Source of the DNA: Vulcanisaeta thermophila
Lineage (GTDB): Archaea; Thermoproteota; Thermoprotei; Thermoproteales; Thermocladiaceae
Assembly (NCBI RefSeq): GCF_001748385.1
Contig: NZ_BCLI01000004.1
Span: 1-64,000 of the forward strand
Reading direction: 5' to 3'
Length of the DNA stretch: 64,000 nt
Shown here: in pieces, positions 35,301 through 43,627 of the stretch
Layout: the number at the start of each line of letters is the position of its first letter
Numbering within the stretch: the stretch's first letter is position 1
Translations under genes and position numbers: made by a program
The notes under the pieces: generated by a model
What the model was told of the DNA's origin: nothing
Databases searched by the model: none
What the model saw: only the letters and a program-made list of their open reading frames with translations

Positions 35301-36121
35301 GCCTTAATCACCCCCTCCTTGACCAGGTTCTCGAGCAACCACTTGGCGGCCTCCTCAGGGCTTCCCTTGAATATTTGCTTCTTCCTCTCAATGGGCTTGG
35401 CCTCCTCGAGCTTAGCCACTATTGTTGGTGAACCCCTCAAACCAACGCAGAACGTATCAAGCTTAAGCTCATTGTTAGTCACTGACTTAACCAGCCCGCT
35501 TAATCTAGCCTGGATCTTACGGTTCAGGCTTATGTCCCTAGGTGGGTTACTATTCTTGTAGACGCTAATGATGACTGGTAACTTGTACTCGTAAACCTCG
35601 TAAACACCCTCATCCTCAAGGTACCTGGTGACCCTGATCATACCATTCTTCACATCAACCTCGGCATCCACGGCATAGTAAACATACGGTAGTTCTAACC
35701 ACGAAGCTACCTGGGCGGGCATGTGCGCAGTGGTACTATCGGTGGTTTCCTCACCAAAAACAATCAAGTCAAAGTTAGGGAATAACTTCTGAATCGTCCT
35801 GGCTACGGTGTATGAGGTGGCCAGGGTATCAGCACCGGCAAAGACCCTATCCGTGATTAGGTATGCTTCATCAGCGCCCATGCCCACTGTGGACTCCAGG
35901 AAATCCTTACCTGAGGGTGGCGCCATGGATAATGTTATGACCTTCCCACCGTACTTATCCTTAAGCCTAAGGGCGAATTCGAGGGCGTTCCTATCATATG
36001 GGTTAAGCATTAATGGGACACCCTCCCTAACTATGTTGTGGGTCACAGGGTCGAACCTCACGGCTGTTATATTGGGCACGCCAGCCTTGACTGGTACAAC
36101 GATTGTTAACCCCTCCTTCAC
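35297..36121 (-). CDS. etfB: Electron transfer flavoprotein, beta subunit (EtfB/FixA)
   Basis: 274-residue partner of EtfA; in bifurcating ETFs it carries the FAD that takes hydride from NADH. Family features are the VPVKAGV start, NPYDRNALEFALRLKD, the FGEETTDSTTAHMPAQVASWLELPYV segment and a C-terminal EEAAKWLLENLVKEGVI. GTG start at 36119-36121. It has its own TATA (ATTTAAGTC read on the minus strand, 36141-36150), separated by 73 bp from etfX, so etfBA may be transcribed separately from etfCX. Confidence 0.93.
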   Translation of the reverse strand: MKEGLTIVVPVKAGVPNITAVRFDPVTHNIVREGVPLMLNPYDRNALEFALRLKDKYGGKVITLSMAPPSGKDFLESTVGMGADEAYLITDRVFAGADTLATSYTVARTIQKLFPNFDLIVFGEETTDSTTAHMPAQVASWLELPYVYYAVDAEVDVKNGMIRVTRYLEDEGVYEVYEYKLPVIISVYKNSNPPRDISLNRKIQARLSGLVKSVTNNELKLDTFCVGLRGSPTIVAKLEEAKPIERKKQIFKGSPEEAAKWLLENLVKEGVIKA

Positions 36122-36194
36122 AGGAATCCCTTTGATGTTTGACTTAAATGCATTTCTAAAATTTGAATAATACGTAGCCTATATAGAACCGTAA

Positions 36195-36488
36195 TCACCC
36201 GTATCGGTATTGAACACCGAAGCCGCTCTTGGGGTAATTCCACTCAATGGCATTGTTGGGGCAAACAACGCGGCATGTACCACACTCGAGGCATCCCTCG
36301 TGACTAAATAACACGGTTCCATCAGGGCCGGGCGTGTAGCACCTGGCTGGGCATAGGTAGAGGCAGGGCTTCTTATCGCAGCGTCTACACTGCTCTGGAT
36401 CCACTATCCTAATGTGTGGCCTCTGGTCCACATCCCACGCATTAACGTTTAACCTCTCCTCAATGGGGATCTTCCTATCGAGGCTCAT
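36195..36488 (-). CDS. fixX: Ferredoxin-like protein EtfX/FixX
   Basis: 97-residue ferredoxin of the FixX type with two cysteine sets: CRRCDKKPCLYLCP (about residue 34) and CLECGTCRVVCP (about 69), each able to bind a 4Fe-4S cluster. It relays electrons between EtfAB and the quinone-reducing EtfC. Its ATG overlaps the stop of fixC (ATGA at 36485-36488), so the two are coupled. Confidence 0.92.
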   Translation of the reverse strand: MSLDRKIPIEERLNVNAWDVDQRPHIRIVDPEQCRRCDKKPCLYLCPARCYTPGPDGTVLFSHEGCLECGTCRVVCPNNAIEWNYPKSGFGVQYRYG

Positions 36489-37762
36489 AGGTTCATCACC
36501 GTGGTCAGGGCATCCCTGGCTAAATCCATGAGCGTAACCTTACCCTTAACCTCCATTAAAGTCCCCATTACCCTCCTCGGCGTCCCATCAACGTCGAAGT
36601 ACCTCCTCATGAATGCGTTTATTAGCCTCACGTACTCATTATAAAGCCTTGGATTTATTAAAACCTTGTGCGCATTCCTAAAGGTTCTGAGCTCCCTAAG
36701 GACGAACGACTCACTTAATAACCTCTCATAAATGGACAGTGACTCCTCATCGTACTTACCGGCGTCGTGGGCCTTGGCGATGGCCTCCGCAGCCAACCTA
36801 CCACTCTCTATTGCGAAGTCAACACCCCTGATTAAGACACCGAGGTGTAGCAGGAACCCAGCGGCATCACCAACAACTAGGTACCCATTACCGTAAAGCC
36901 TAGGCGGTGAAGCACCAAGCCCGGCCACGGGTGTTAAGTGGGCTGAGTACTCAAGTAATTGGCCTCCCTTGATTAGCCTCTTAATCATTGGGTGAAGCCT
37001 AAACTCCTCAATGAGCTCGTAAACGGGGACGTCAATGTTGTACCCAGGGCCCAGGTAGAGCACCACGCCCAGTGTTATGGCGTCCTTATTCGTGTAAATG
37101 AAGGCACCACCAGGGAGGTAATGAGTGGGGTAACCAGCTATCGCCCAGGCCACACCCTCATCATCATCCACGCTGAACCTCTCATTAATAACCTCCCTAC
37201 CCAACTTAATAACCTCCTTAACACCAAGACCCACAACCTCAGGGCTTAACTTAGGCGCCAACCCACTCCTCTCAAGGACAAGCCTATTGATCCCCTCCGC
37301 CAGAACGACAACGTCGCCATAAACCTCATCATTACCAGCCCTGACCCCCAGGACCCTGCCATCCTTAATTATTAATGAGTCCACGGGTACCTCGGAAATT
37401 ACCGTGGCGCCCGCAGCCTCGGCCTTCTTACCAAGCCACTCGGTGAAGTTCGTTAGGTAGGTAGTGAATGACCTATGCTCCGTGCTTAGCGTCTCGAAAT
37501 CCACTGTGGTCATAGAATCCTCAGTCATGAACGAAAGCCTCTCCCTCCTAACCCAACGCTCCACGGGCGCCTCCTTAACATACTCAGGGTATAACTTATC
37601 AAGCACGTGGGCGTAGATCCTACCACCAAAGACATTCTTACTACCTGGCTTCTTACCCCTCTCAACCACCAACACCCTAAACCCCCTACTAGCCAATTGC
37701 TGAGCAGCCGTTAGCCCGGCGGGGCCGGCCCCAACCACTATAACGTCAAATTTATACCCCAC
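36485..37762 (-). CDS. fixC: ETF-quinone oxidoreductase-like flavoprotein EtfC/FixC
   Basis: Membrane-associated FAD protein that passes electrons to menaquinone. N-terminal Rossmann FAD motif VIVVGAGPAGLTAAQQL, then ERGKKPGSKNVFGGR, and GYLVVGDAAGFLLHLGVLIRGVD near residue 295. I start it at GTG 37760-37762, because the TATA ATTTTTATTAA (37781-37791, minus strand) is then 26 bp upstream and the protein begins GYKFDVIVVGAG. A TTG five codons upstream (37777) is the alternative. It opens the four-gene ETF set. Confidence 0.92.
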   Translation of the reverse strand: MGYKFDVIVVGAGPAGLTAAQQLASRGFRVLVVERGKKPGSKNVFGGRIYAHVLDKLYPEYVKEAPVERWVRRERLSFMTEDSMTTVDFETLSTEHRSFTTYLTNFTEWLGKKAEAAGATVISEVPVDSLIIKDGRVLGVRAGNDEVYGDVVVLAEGINRLVLERSGLAPKLSPEVVGLGVKEVIKLGREVINERFSVDDDEGVAWAIAGYPTHYLPGGAFIYTNKDAITLGVVLYLGPGYNIDVPVYELIEEFRLHPMIKRLIKGGQLLEYSAHLTPVAGLGASPPRLYGNGYLVVGDAAGFLLHLGVLIRGVDFAIESGRLAAEAIAKAHDAGKYDEESLSIYERLLSESFVLRELRTFRNAHKVLINPRLYNEYVRLINAFMRRYFDVDGTPRRVMGTLMEVKGKVTLMDLARDALTTVMNL

Positions 37763-37802
37763 GTGGGCCCATTGCAAGGCATTTTTATTAAAAATTTATC
37801 AC

Positions 37803-37930
37803 TATATAAATCCTTAGGGTGGGTGCGTGCATTTTGAATTGAACTGTCGCTTTCACGAAGCGCCCCGTAGAAACGCTGCGGCGCTTCTTGAGGAAGTATG
37901 CTTATAGTTTCGTGGTCCATTACACATACG
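37803..37930 (+). promoter_or_regulatory. Possible structured leader with two mutually exclusive hairpins
   Basis: A very good TATA box (TATATAAA, 37803-37810) predicts transcription from about 37832, 100 nt before the radical-SAM gene. In that leader GAAGCGCC (37857-37864) can pair with GGCGCTTC (37880-37887), or its AAGCG core (37858-37862) can pair with CGCTT (37848-37852); both cannot form together. A second TATA-like CTTATAGTT (37901-37909) would give a leaderless transcript from 37931. This looks like an attenuator or riboswitch-type switch, but could also be a separate small RNA. Confidence 0.4.
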
Positions 37931-39442
37931 ATGTCATCACTTGGTGAAACCATGGATGATCTTATAGAAAGGAAAGTTGAAAATTCAGGATCAGGGGCAG
38001 GTACACTAATAACGGCAATTAGGCTATTGAATAAGGGTGTTGTTAGGTACGCCCTGAGGCTATTAACTAAGGATGTGGAGTTCAATGGTGAAAGGAAACC
38101 ATTAATGGAGTGGGTACTGGCTAGGTACGCCGGTGAGAGTCAATGTCCCACAGTGGCTCACCTGGTGGCTCCCTTCTTCGAGTTGGGAATGAAACTGGCC
38201 ACTGCGTGGTTACACGCTGATGAGGAGCCGGTGAAGCAATTACTCAGTGACCCAGCGGTCAGGAGGGGTATCGTGACCACACTCAGGGGTATAGCCCTAT
38301 TCGGCGTTACAACGCCACAGAAGCTCCCGGCCCCATTCTTCATAGTTTGGAACTTCACCAACGCATGCAACCTAAAGTGCATCCACTGCTATCAAAATGC
38401 TGGTAAGCCACTGCCCAATGAGCTCACGTTGGAGGAGAAGATGAGGGTTGTTAAGGAGCTTGACGAGGCTGGCGTACCAGCAATAGCCCTGTCTGGTGGT
38501 GAACCTTCAGTGCACAGGGACTTCTGGCCCGTGCTTGCTGAAATCACAAGGCGTGGTTTCTACTCGGCAATCGCAACCAATGGAACAACATTCGCCAATA
38601 TGGAATATGCCGAAAGAGCCAAGAAATTGGGTCTTAGGTACGCCGAGGTTAGTGTTGATGCTGCGGACCCTAGGGTTCATGATAAGTTCAGGGGGGTTCC
38701 TGGGGCTTGGGCTAAGGCGGTCCAGGGTGTTAAGAACCTCACGAAGCTTGGAATAAGCACTGCCATTGCCTTCACGGTAACGAAGATGAACCTTGACGAA
38801 GTGGACAAGATCCTAGACCTGGCCCAGGAAATCGGTGTTAAAAGGGTAGTATTCTTCAACTTCATACCAGTCGGTAGGGGAAGAGAAAACCTGGAGCTGG
38901 ACCTATCGCCCGAAGAGAGGGAGGCGTTCCTTAGGCACATTTACAGGGAGATGAAGAGGAGGAAGATGGAAATTGTAAGCACAGCACCACAGTATGGTAG
39001 AGTTGTGAACCAACTCAGCGCTGGCGAGGATGTGTCGCCCACGCACTTCGTGGTCGCCAACGACCCAGTCACCAGGGAATTAACCGAGTTTATCGGGGGG
39101 TGCGGTGCTGGCCGTGTTTATGCGGCCATAGAGCCCGAGGGAACGGTGACGCCCTGTGTCTTCCTACCATACCCAGTGGGTAACCTTAGGCAGAGGTCTT
39201 TCTGGGACATTTGGATGGACCCATTCATGGAGAACTTCAGGGATAGGAATAGGCTTAAGGGGTTCTGTGGCCAATGTCCCTACAAACTCATATGCGGTGG
39301 TTGTAGGGCCAGGGCCTATAACTACTTCGGTGACGTGCTAGCCCCCGACCCAGGGTGTATTTACAACTCGAAGGAGTGGAAGAAGTTAACCGAGGAAGTC
39401 ATGAAGATTAAGATCAAGGTCTCACCATTACAATTTAAATAA
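37931..39442 (+). CDS. Radical SAM/SPASM-domain protein
   Basis: 503-residue AdoMet radical enzyme. An N-terminal helical part of about 110 residues precedes the radical cluster motif CNLKCIHC (about residue 142), the LSGGEPSVH motif, and a C-terminal SPASM region with several Cys (GCGAGRVY, CVFLP, CGQCPYKLICGGCRARAY, PDPGC) that can bind two auxiliary 4Fe-4S clusters. SPASM enzymes modify peptides or, as AhbC/AhbD/NirJ, porphyrins; which applies here is unknown. ATG 37931 is preferred over the frame start 37898 because of the TATA at 37901-37909. The next gene is another radical SAM enzyme. Confidence 0.85.
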   Translation: MSSLGETMDDLIERKVENSGSGAGTLITAIRLLNKGVVRYALRLLTKDVEFNGERKPLMEWVLARYAGESQCPTVAHLVAPFFELGMKLATAWLHADEEPVKQLLSDPAVRRGIVTTLRGIALFGVTTPQKLPAPFFIVWNFTNACNLKCIHCYQNAGKPLPNELTLEEKMRVVKELDEAGVPAIALSGGEPSVHRDFWPVLAEITRRGFYSAIATNGTTFANMEYAERAKKLGLRYAEVSVDAADPRVHDKFRGVPGAWAKAVQGVKNLTKLGISTAIAFTVTKMNLDEVDKILDLAQEIGVKRVVFFNFIPVGRGRENLELDLSPEEREAFLRHIYREMKRRKMEIVSTAPQYGRVVNQLSAGEDVSPTHFVVANDPVTRELTEFIGGCGAGRVYAAIEPEGTVTPCVFLPYPVGNLRQRSFWDIWMDPFMENFRDRNRLKGFCGQCPYKLICGGCRARAYNYFGDVLAPDPGCIYNSKEWKKLTEEVMKIKIKVSPLQFK

Positions 39443-39443
39443 A

Positions 39444-40868
39444 GTGATGGCAATGAAGGTCCTACTTGCTGTACCACCAGGGATTGAAAAATTAGAGCTG
39501 TACAGGGTACTTGGACTTAAAGCACCACCCCTGGGCCTTGCATGGATAGCGGCGGTCCTCGAGAGAGCTGGGCATAAGGTTAGGATAATAGACTCACCAA
39601 CCGAGGGCATTGACCTAAAGACCTTCATTAATGAGGTTAAGGCATGGAACCCCGATGTGGTGGGGCTCACGGCGCTCACGCCCACGATCTACAAGGCATA
39701 TGAGGCGGCCAAGGCAATTAAGGAGTATGATAAGGACCTCCCAGTAATCATGGGTGGTCCCCACGTAACGTTCATGTATGAGGAGGCCCTGAGCAATAAC
39801 GTGGACGTGGTGGTGAGGGGTGAGGGTGAGTACACAACCCTGGAGTTAATCAATACCATGGAGAAGGTGGGCTTTGAACCGGAGCACTTTAAGCAAATCA
39901 GGGGGTTGGTGTTCAAGCTCGGCGACCAAGTGATTAGGACACCCGATAGGCCACCCATTAGGAACCTTGATGAATTACCCTGGCCAGCCAGGCACTTACT
40001 ACCTATGGATAAGTACACGCTGTTTAATAAGCCCATTAAGTTCATCCACGTAATGGCATCGAGGGGCTGCCCCTACGGATGCACATTCTGCTCCACATCA
40101 TACTTCTGGGGGAGAATGATTAGGTATAGGTCGGCCAAGGATGTTGCTGATGAGATTGAGGATGCTGTGAATAAGTATAAGACGAACATAATCGTTTTCA
40201 CGGATGACGAGTTCACATTGGGTAAGAGGTTCGTTTACGAGTTCCTCAGGGAGCTTGATGAGAGAAAACTCGACATAAACTTCTCATGCGGCTCACGCGT
40301 GGACACTATAGACAAGGAAATGATGCTCGCGCTAAAGAGCCATGGCTGCACCGCGCTCTACTTCGGCGTTGAATCCGCGAGTCAGGACACAATTAATAGG
40401 ATTGGTAAGAAGATCAGCCTCGAGAGGGCCGTTAAGGTGTTCCAATGGGCTAAGGAGGTTAAGATAGACCACGTGGGCAGTTTTGTCCTGGGCTTTCCAT
40501 GGGAGACCATTGATGATATGAAGGCCACGGTTAAGTTCGCCATAAAGTTAAACCCAACCTACGCCCAATTCACCGTGGCCACCCCATACCCAGGCACGCC
40601 GCTTTATTACGAGGCACTGAGTAATAACCTCATCGAGGATTGGAACTGGGAGCACTATACGACTTTAAGGGCAGTCATGAGGGGGTTCAAGTTCACCAAG
40701 GAGCAGGCCCAGAAAATGCTTTCGTGGGCCTACGTGCATTACTACGGTAGGCTTAGCTTCTTGATTCACGAGTTGGTTCATGGTAGGTTTGGTACGATAA
40801 TGTCGGCGATTAAGAACTCCCTGGTTCCCTGGTTCATGGAGCACCTATTGAGGGGTAGTGGTGAGTGA
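39444..40868 (+). CDS. B12-binding-domain radical SAM protein
   Basis: 474-residue class B radical SAM enzyme. A cobalamin-binding-type domain comes first (PLGLAWIAAVLERAGH, VGLTALTP, IMGGPHVTF to about residue 150). The radical cluster CPYGCTFCS follows at about residue 211, then FTDDEFTLG, YFGVESASQ, and a helical C-terminus. Relatives methylate unreactive carbons or build lipids and cofactors, including archaeal lipid ring synthases; no substrate is assigned. Three starts are possible (GTG 39444, ATG 39447, ATG 39453); the last gives MKVLLAVPPG. The gap to the upstream gene is one base, so the pair is cotranscribed. Confidence 0.85.
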   Translation: MMAMKVLLAVPPGIEKLELYRVLGLKAPPLGLAWIAAVLERAGHKVRIIDSPTEGIDLKTFINEVKAWNPDVVGLTALTPTIYKAYEAAKAIKEYDKDLPVIMGGPHVTFMYEEALSNNVDVVVRGEGEYTTLELINTMEKVGFEPEHFKQIRGLVFKLGDQVIRTPDRPPIRNLDELPWPARHLLPMDKYTLFNKPIKFIHVMASRGCPYGCTFCSTSYFWGRMIRYRSAKDVADEIEDAVNKYKTNIIVFTDDEFTLGKRFVYEFLRELDERKLDINFSCGSRVDTIDKEMMLALKSHGCTALYFGVESASQDTINRIGKKISLERAVKVFQWAKEVKIDHVGSFVLGFPWETIDDMKATVKFAIKLNPTYAQFTVATPYPGTPLYYEALSNNLIEDWNWEHYTTLRAVMRGFKFTKEQAQKMLSWAYVHYYGRLSFLIHELVHGRFGTIMSAIKNSLVPWFMEHLLRGSGE

Positions 40869-40878
40869 TACGGTGGAG

Positions 40879-41538
40879 TTACTTCATTATTTCCCTTAAA
40901 ATACCTAGGCTTCTTCTTCCGGGTATTGTTCCATTTATGAATCCCTGCAGGTCAATATCCACACCCCACTTACTAGCTAACTTTATAATTTCATTAACAT
41001 TCTCATTGAATTTCCCGGTCTCCACATAGTCATGAATTACGCTTAGGACTTTATAAACCATGTCCATTCCGTACATCTTACCAAGCCATACCACTATATC
41101 TGGCACGTTAAATATTAGCACGTTTTTATCACTGAACCTAATTATTAGGTTCATGTATAGCACCGTTACATTATTAACGGAGACGCAGTCAACCCTTAGG
41201 CAGTCCTGTTCGTTCACTATGTATGGCCCGTATAGTTTAATATTGCCCTTACCAAATGATATACCCAGTAACGCCCTTATTTTATTTAACCTGAATATTT
41301 CAATTTCATTACCAAGTTTATCAATGACCCTCTCCATACGCCTAAAGAACTTATACACATCATCCCTCTCACAATTCCTAACCAGTAATGGCGTGGTGGC
41401 TAATACCGGTAGATCCATACAGTTTAGGTTTAGGTTTGTGCATACTTCTGCCCTCTTGTATAGTATAAATAGTATTAGGTGTAGTGTATCCATGTAATTA
41501 ATGGGGCATTTATCAATAGGTACCTCCCTAAAATCCAT
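40879..41538 (-). CDS. Protein of unknown function
   Basis: 219 residues, mixed helix and strand, Cys-containing, no recognised motif. The composition (Asn, Ile, Val, Leu rich; lower G+C than neighbours) is somewhat different from the surrounding genes and could indicate relaxed selection or acquisition. Leaderless: TTTATAACTAA on the minus strand (41558-41568) lies 26 bp upstream of ATG 41536-41538. Convergent with the radical-SAM pair. Confidence 0.6.
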   Translation of the reverse strand: MDFREVPIDKCPINYMDTLHLILFILYKRAEVCTNLNLNCMDLPVLATTPLLVRNCERDDVYKFFRRMERVIDKLGNEIEIFRLNKIRALLGISFGKGNIKLYGPYIVNEQDCLRVDCVSVNNVTVLYMNLIIRFSDKNVLIFNVPDIVVWLGKMYGMDMVYKVLSVIHDYVETGKFNENVNEIIKLASKWGVDIDLQGFINGTIPGRRSLGILREIMK

Positions 41539-41607
41539 CGTGTAGTTATTCAGTCCTTAGTTATAAACCTATGTCTAATTTATGCCGTGGATTAATACGT
41601 TGGTCCC

Positions 41608-42006
41608 TCAACCCTTCTTAGCGGCCTTCTTCTCCCCCCTCTTTTTCCTCAGCTCCTCCCTGATTTTGTTGGCCTCCTCCCTGGGCATGTTCCTTAACTT
41701 AATATACAGCGGCTCTATCTTTTCACCTACCTCGGCATTTTCATAGACGTGCGCAGTGATTAACGTTCTGTGGAGGCCGTACTCCGTAACCGCCCTTATT
41801 ATGTACACCTGCTTCACATCAACGCCCAACGCCTTGCTTAACTCCTCGCGTAACTGTAACCTACTGGGTGTGGGTAGGCCCACGTGCCAGGCCTCCGCCG
41901 TGACCTCCCTCCTGCTGAGTAGTGGGTTTTGCTTAATGTTTAATATCTTAAACACAACCTTACCTGGCTCCACACCCTCGGGTAATGTGGGCGTTGGCAC
42001 TGACAT
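41608..42006 (-). CDS. rps24e: Small ribosomal subunit protein S24e
   Basis: 132-residue ribosomal protein with the family pattern NPLLSRREVTAEAWH, PSRLQLREELSKALGV, GLHRTLITAHVYE, and a Lys/Arg-rich tail. Follows spt4 by 32 bp; CTTAATAAG near 42028-42036 (minus strand) would allow a leaderless transcript of its own. The spt4-rps24e order is conserved in Archaea. Confidence 0.95.
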   Translation of the reverse strand: MSVPTPTLPEGVEPGKVVFKILNIKQNPLLSRREVTAEAWHVGLPTPSRLQLREELSKALGVDVKQVYIIRAVTEYGLHRTLITAHVYENAEVGEKIEPLYIKLRNMPREEANKIREELRKKRGEKKAAKKG

Positions 42007-42038
42007 TAGGGGTCACGTGGAGAAGCCCCTTAATAAGT

Positions 42039-42272
42039 TTAAAGTACCTCGATTGCGTACATACCAGGTTTTGTTATGTTCAGTCTCTGGGCTATGCAGG
42101 ATTCCTCGGGCTTCAGGATTATTATGAGCCCTAACCAATCCTTGGTGAAGTCGGTACCGCCACAAACGGGGCATTTATCAATGTTTTCAGGGACTACGGC
42201 CTTGCACGCCCTGCATGCCTTATAACCTGGCAATGGGGACCTCCTCACGGGCCTTCTTCCCCTTTCACCCAT
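42039..42272 (-). CDS. spt4: Transcription elongation factor Spt4 (RpoE'')
   Basis: 77-residue zinc protein that pairs with Spt5 and increases RNA polymerase processivity. Two Cys pairs, CRAC and CPVC, about 14 residues apart, then GTDFTKDWLGLIIIL and KPGMYAIEV, exactly the archaeal Spt4 pattern. A basic N-terminal extension (GERGRRPVRRSP) is longer than usual. Its promoter element (42292-42306) is shared with the divergent EndoIII-like gene. Confidence 0.95.
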   Translation of the reverse strand: MGERGRRPVRRSPLPGYKACRACKAVVPENIDKCPVCGGTDFTKDWLGLIIILKPEESCIAQRLNITKPGMYAIEVL

Positions 42273-42291
42273 TGATTACCTTGATCATGGC

Positions 42292-42306
42292 TTAATTTAA
42301 AAACTT
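42292..42306. promoter_or_regulatory. Overlapping divergent TATA elements, spt4 / EndoIII-like gene
   Basis: TTAATTTAAAAACTT lies midway between the divergent start codons 42272 and 42330, at leaderless distance from both. Confidence 0.45.
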
Positions 42307-42329
42307 ACTTCCATAGGCTGTTAAATACC

Positions 42330-43031
42330 GTGACCCAGGGACTAACGAACGTGCTTAAGATTCTCGAGGGGATTAGGGACTTGATGGAGAGGGATGGTTG
42401 GTACGTTGATGAGCCAGGGAGCCCCAGGTGGTGGGGTGGTGCAGAGAGCCCTGACGAGGTGGTTATAACGGCGTTGCTCGTGCAGCAAACTAGGTGGGAG
42501 GCCGTGGTCAACGTGCTCAGGGAGTTACGTAGTAGGGGCCTCAATACAATACGCAGTCTATGCGGCATGGACACCAATGAGTTGGCTGGCTTGCTCAGGG
42601 GTGTTAATTATAGGTTTACGAAGGCCCGTAGATTAATAAACATGGCATGCCTCCTCGAGAACCACGGGGGCCTTGAGGGCGTTAGAAATAGTGGTAATGC
42701 CAGGGAGTTGCTAATGAGTATTGAGGGGGTTGGTGAGGAGACCGCGGACTCAATAATGCTATTCGCCCTCAACATACCCACACTACCTGTGTCAAATTAT
42801 ACCCGTAGGGTCGTGGGCAGACTACTCAACGTTGAGTTTAAGCGCTATGGTGATTGGAAGAGTTTCCTAGAGGGTTCCCTGCCCCATGACCTGTACAGTT
42901 ATAAGTTGTTCCATGCAGGCGTGGTCACCGTGGGCAAGGAATTCTGCTTAAAGAATAATCCACAATGCACTCGGTGCCCCCTCAGGGGTATTTGTAGCCA
43001 TGCGTTGGCCCGTCAATCACGCTCACCGTAG
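42330..43031 (+). CDS. HhH-GPD DNA glycosylase, EndoIII-like, catalytic Asp missing
   Basis: 233-residue base-excision-repair fold with a helix-hairpin-helix (SIEGVGEETADSIMLFAL, about residue 133) and a C-terminal 4Fe-4S loop (CLKNNPQCTRCPLRGIC). In the family the segment after the hairpin reads VDAYT or VDTHV, with an essential Asp; here it reads PVSNYTRRV, so the Asp position is Ser. The EndoIII lysine in GVGRKTA is also replaced by Glu. It may be an altered glycosylase or a DNA-binding relic. GTG start at 42330. The 3' end overlaps the convergent tsr3 by 19 bp. Confidence 0.75.
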   Translation: MTQGLTNVLKILEGIRDLMERDGWYVDEPGSPRWWGGAESPDEVVITALLVQQTRWEAVVNVLRELRSRGLNTIRSLCGMDTNELAGLLRGVNYRFTKARRLINMACLLENHGGLEGVRNSGNARELLMSIEGVGEETADSIMLFALNIPTLPVSNYTRRVVGRLLNVEFKRYGDWKSFLEGSLPHDLYSYKLFHAGVVTVGKEFCLKNNPQCTRCPLRGICSHALARQSRSP

Positions 43032-43585
43032 ACCCTCACAAGCCTCATCAACGCCCCATTCACATCATCAACGCCCAGTATCTCCCTCTCCACCGAGAAG
43101 TCATTCTCCGCGTACCTTGCTAGGTACTTCTCGTTTATTGTTAGGAAGTTTGGCCCCCATTTATAGATTGAAAGCACCCTCAAGGCATCATCCCTAAAAC
43201 CCAGTATGTATAGTGATGCGGCCACGGCCTCCACCGTGCTCAGTATGTACGGCTTACCGAAGTGCGTGGGGTTCACGGCAATTAATAGGGGTAGTCTCCT
43301 CCTCTCGAAAGACATACCCCTCACCCTACCGTGAATCCTCACCGCCTCCCTCCATGAGCAATCAATTAGCGATAAGCCCCTCCTCAATGCCAGGTCCTTA
43401 TCATTGGGTGATAATGGGGTCTCTGCGCTTGGGTCGAGGAGTATGGAGCCCCTTGGTAATTCCCGAAGGCTTGTTACCAACTTGGCGAAACCAAGTCTTG
43501 CCAGTTTAAGGGCTGTGTTTTTCCTTGGGTCGTCCTGCGGTAGCCTATATATAAATACGCCTAAGCTAATTGGTCTATGTAGCAC
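43013..43585 (-). CDS. tsr3: Tsr3, rRNA aminocarboxypropyltransferase
   Basis: Adds the 3-amino-3-carboxypropyl group of AdoMet to a hypermodified uridine of small-subunit rRNA. The 190-residue SPOUT-like protein shows LSPNDKDLALRRGLSLIDCSW, RRLPLLIAVNPTHFGKPYILSTVEAVAASLYILGF and the SIYKWGPNFLTIN end, the archaeal/eukaryotic Tsr3 pattern. GTG start at 43583-43585. It diverges from the molybdenum hydroxylase operon across a 40-bp promoter region with a direct repeat. Confidence 0.93.
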   Translation of the reverse strand: MLHRPISLGVFIYRLPQDDPRKNTALKLARLGFAKLVTSLRELPRGSILLDPSAETPLSPNDKDLALRRGLSLIDCSWREAVRIHGRVRGMSFERRRLPLLIAVNPTHFGKPYILSTVEAVAASLYILGFRDDALRVLSIYKWGPNFLTINEKYLARYAENDFSVEREILGVDDVNGALMRLVRVYGERD

Positions 43586-43586
43586 C

Positions 43587-43627
43587 TTAATACTTTAATA
43601 TCAATTAGCCCCTTTTAATACTTTAAT
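43587..43627. repeat. 13-bp direct repeat in the tsr3/coxL promoter region
   Basis: TTAATACTTTAAT occurs exactly at 43587-43599 and again at 43615-43627, 28 bp apart (start to start). The first copy is at TATA distance from the coxL ATG (43626); the second covers that ATG and is near TATA distance from the tsr3 GTG. It may be a duplicated promoter element or a repressor operator. Confidence 0.45.
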
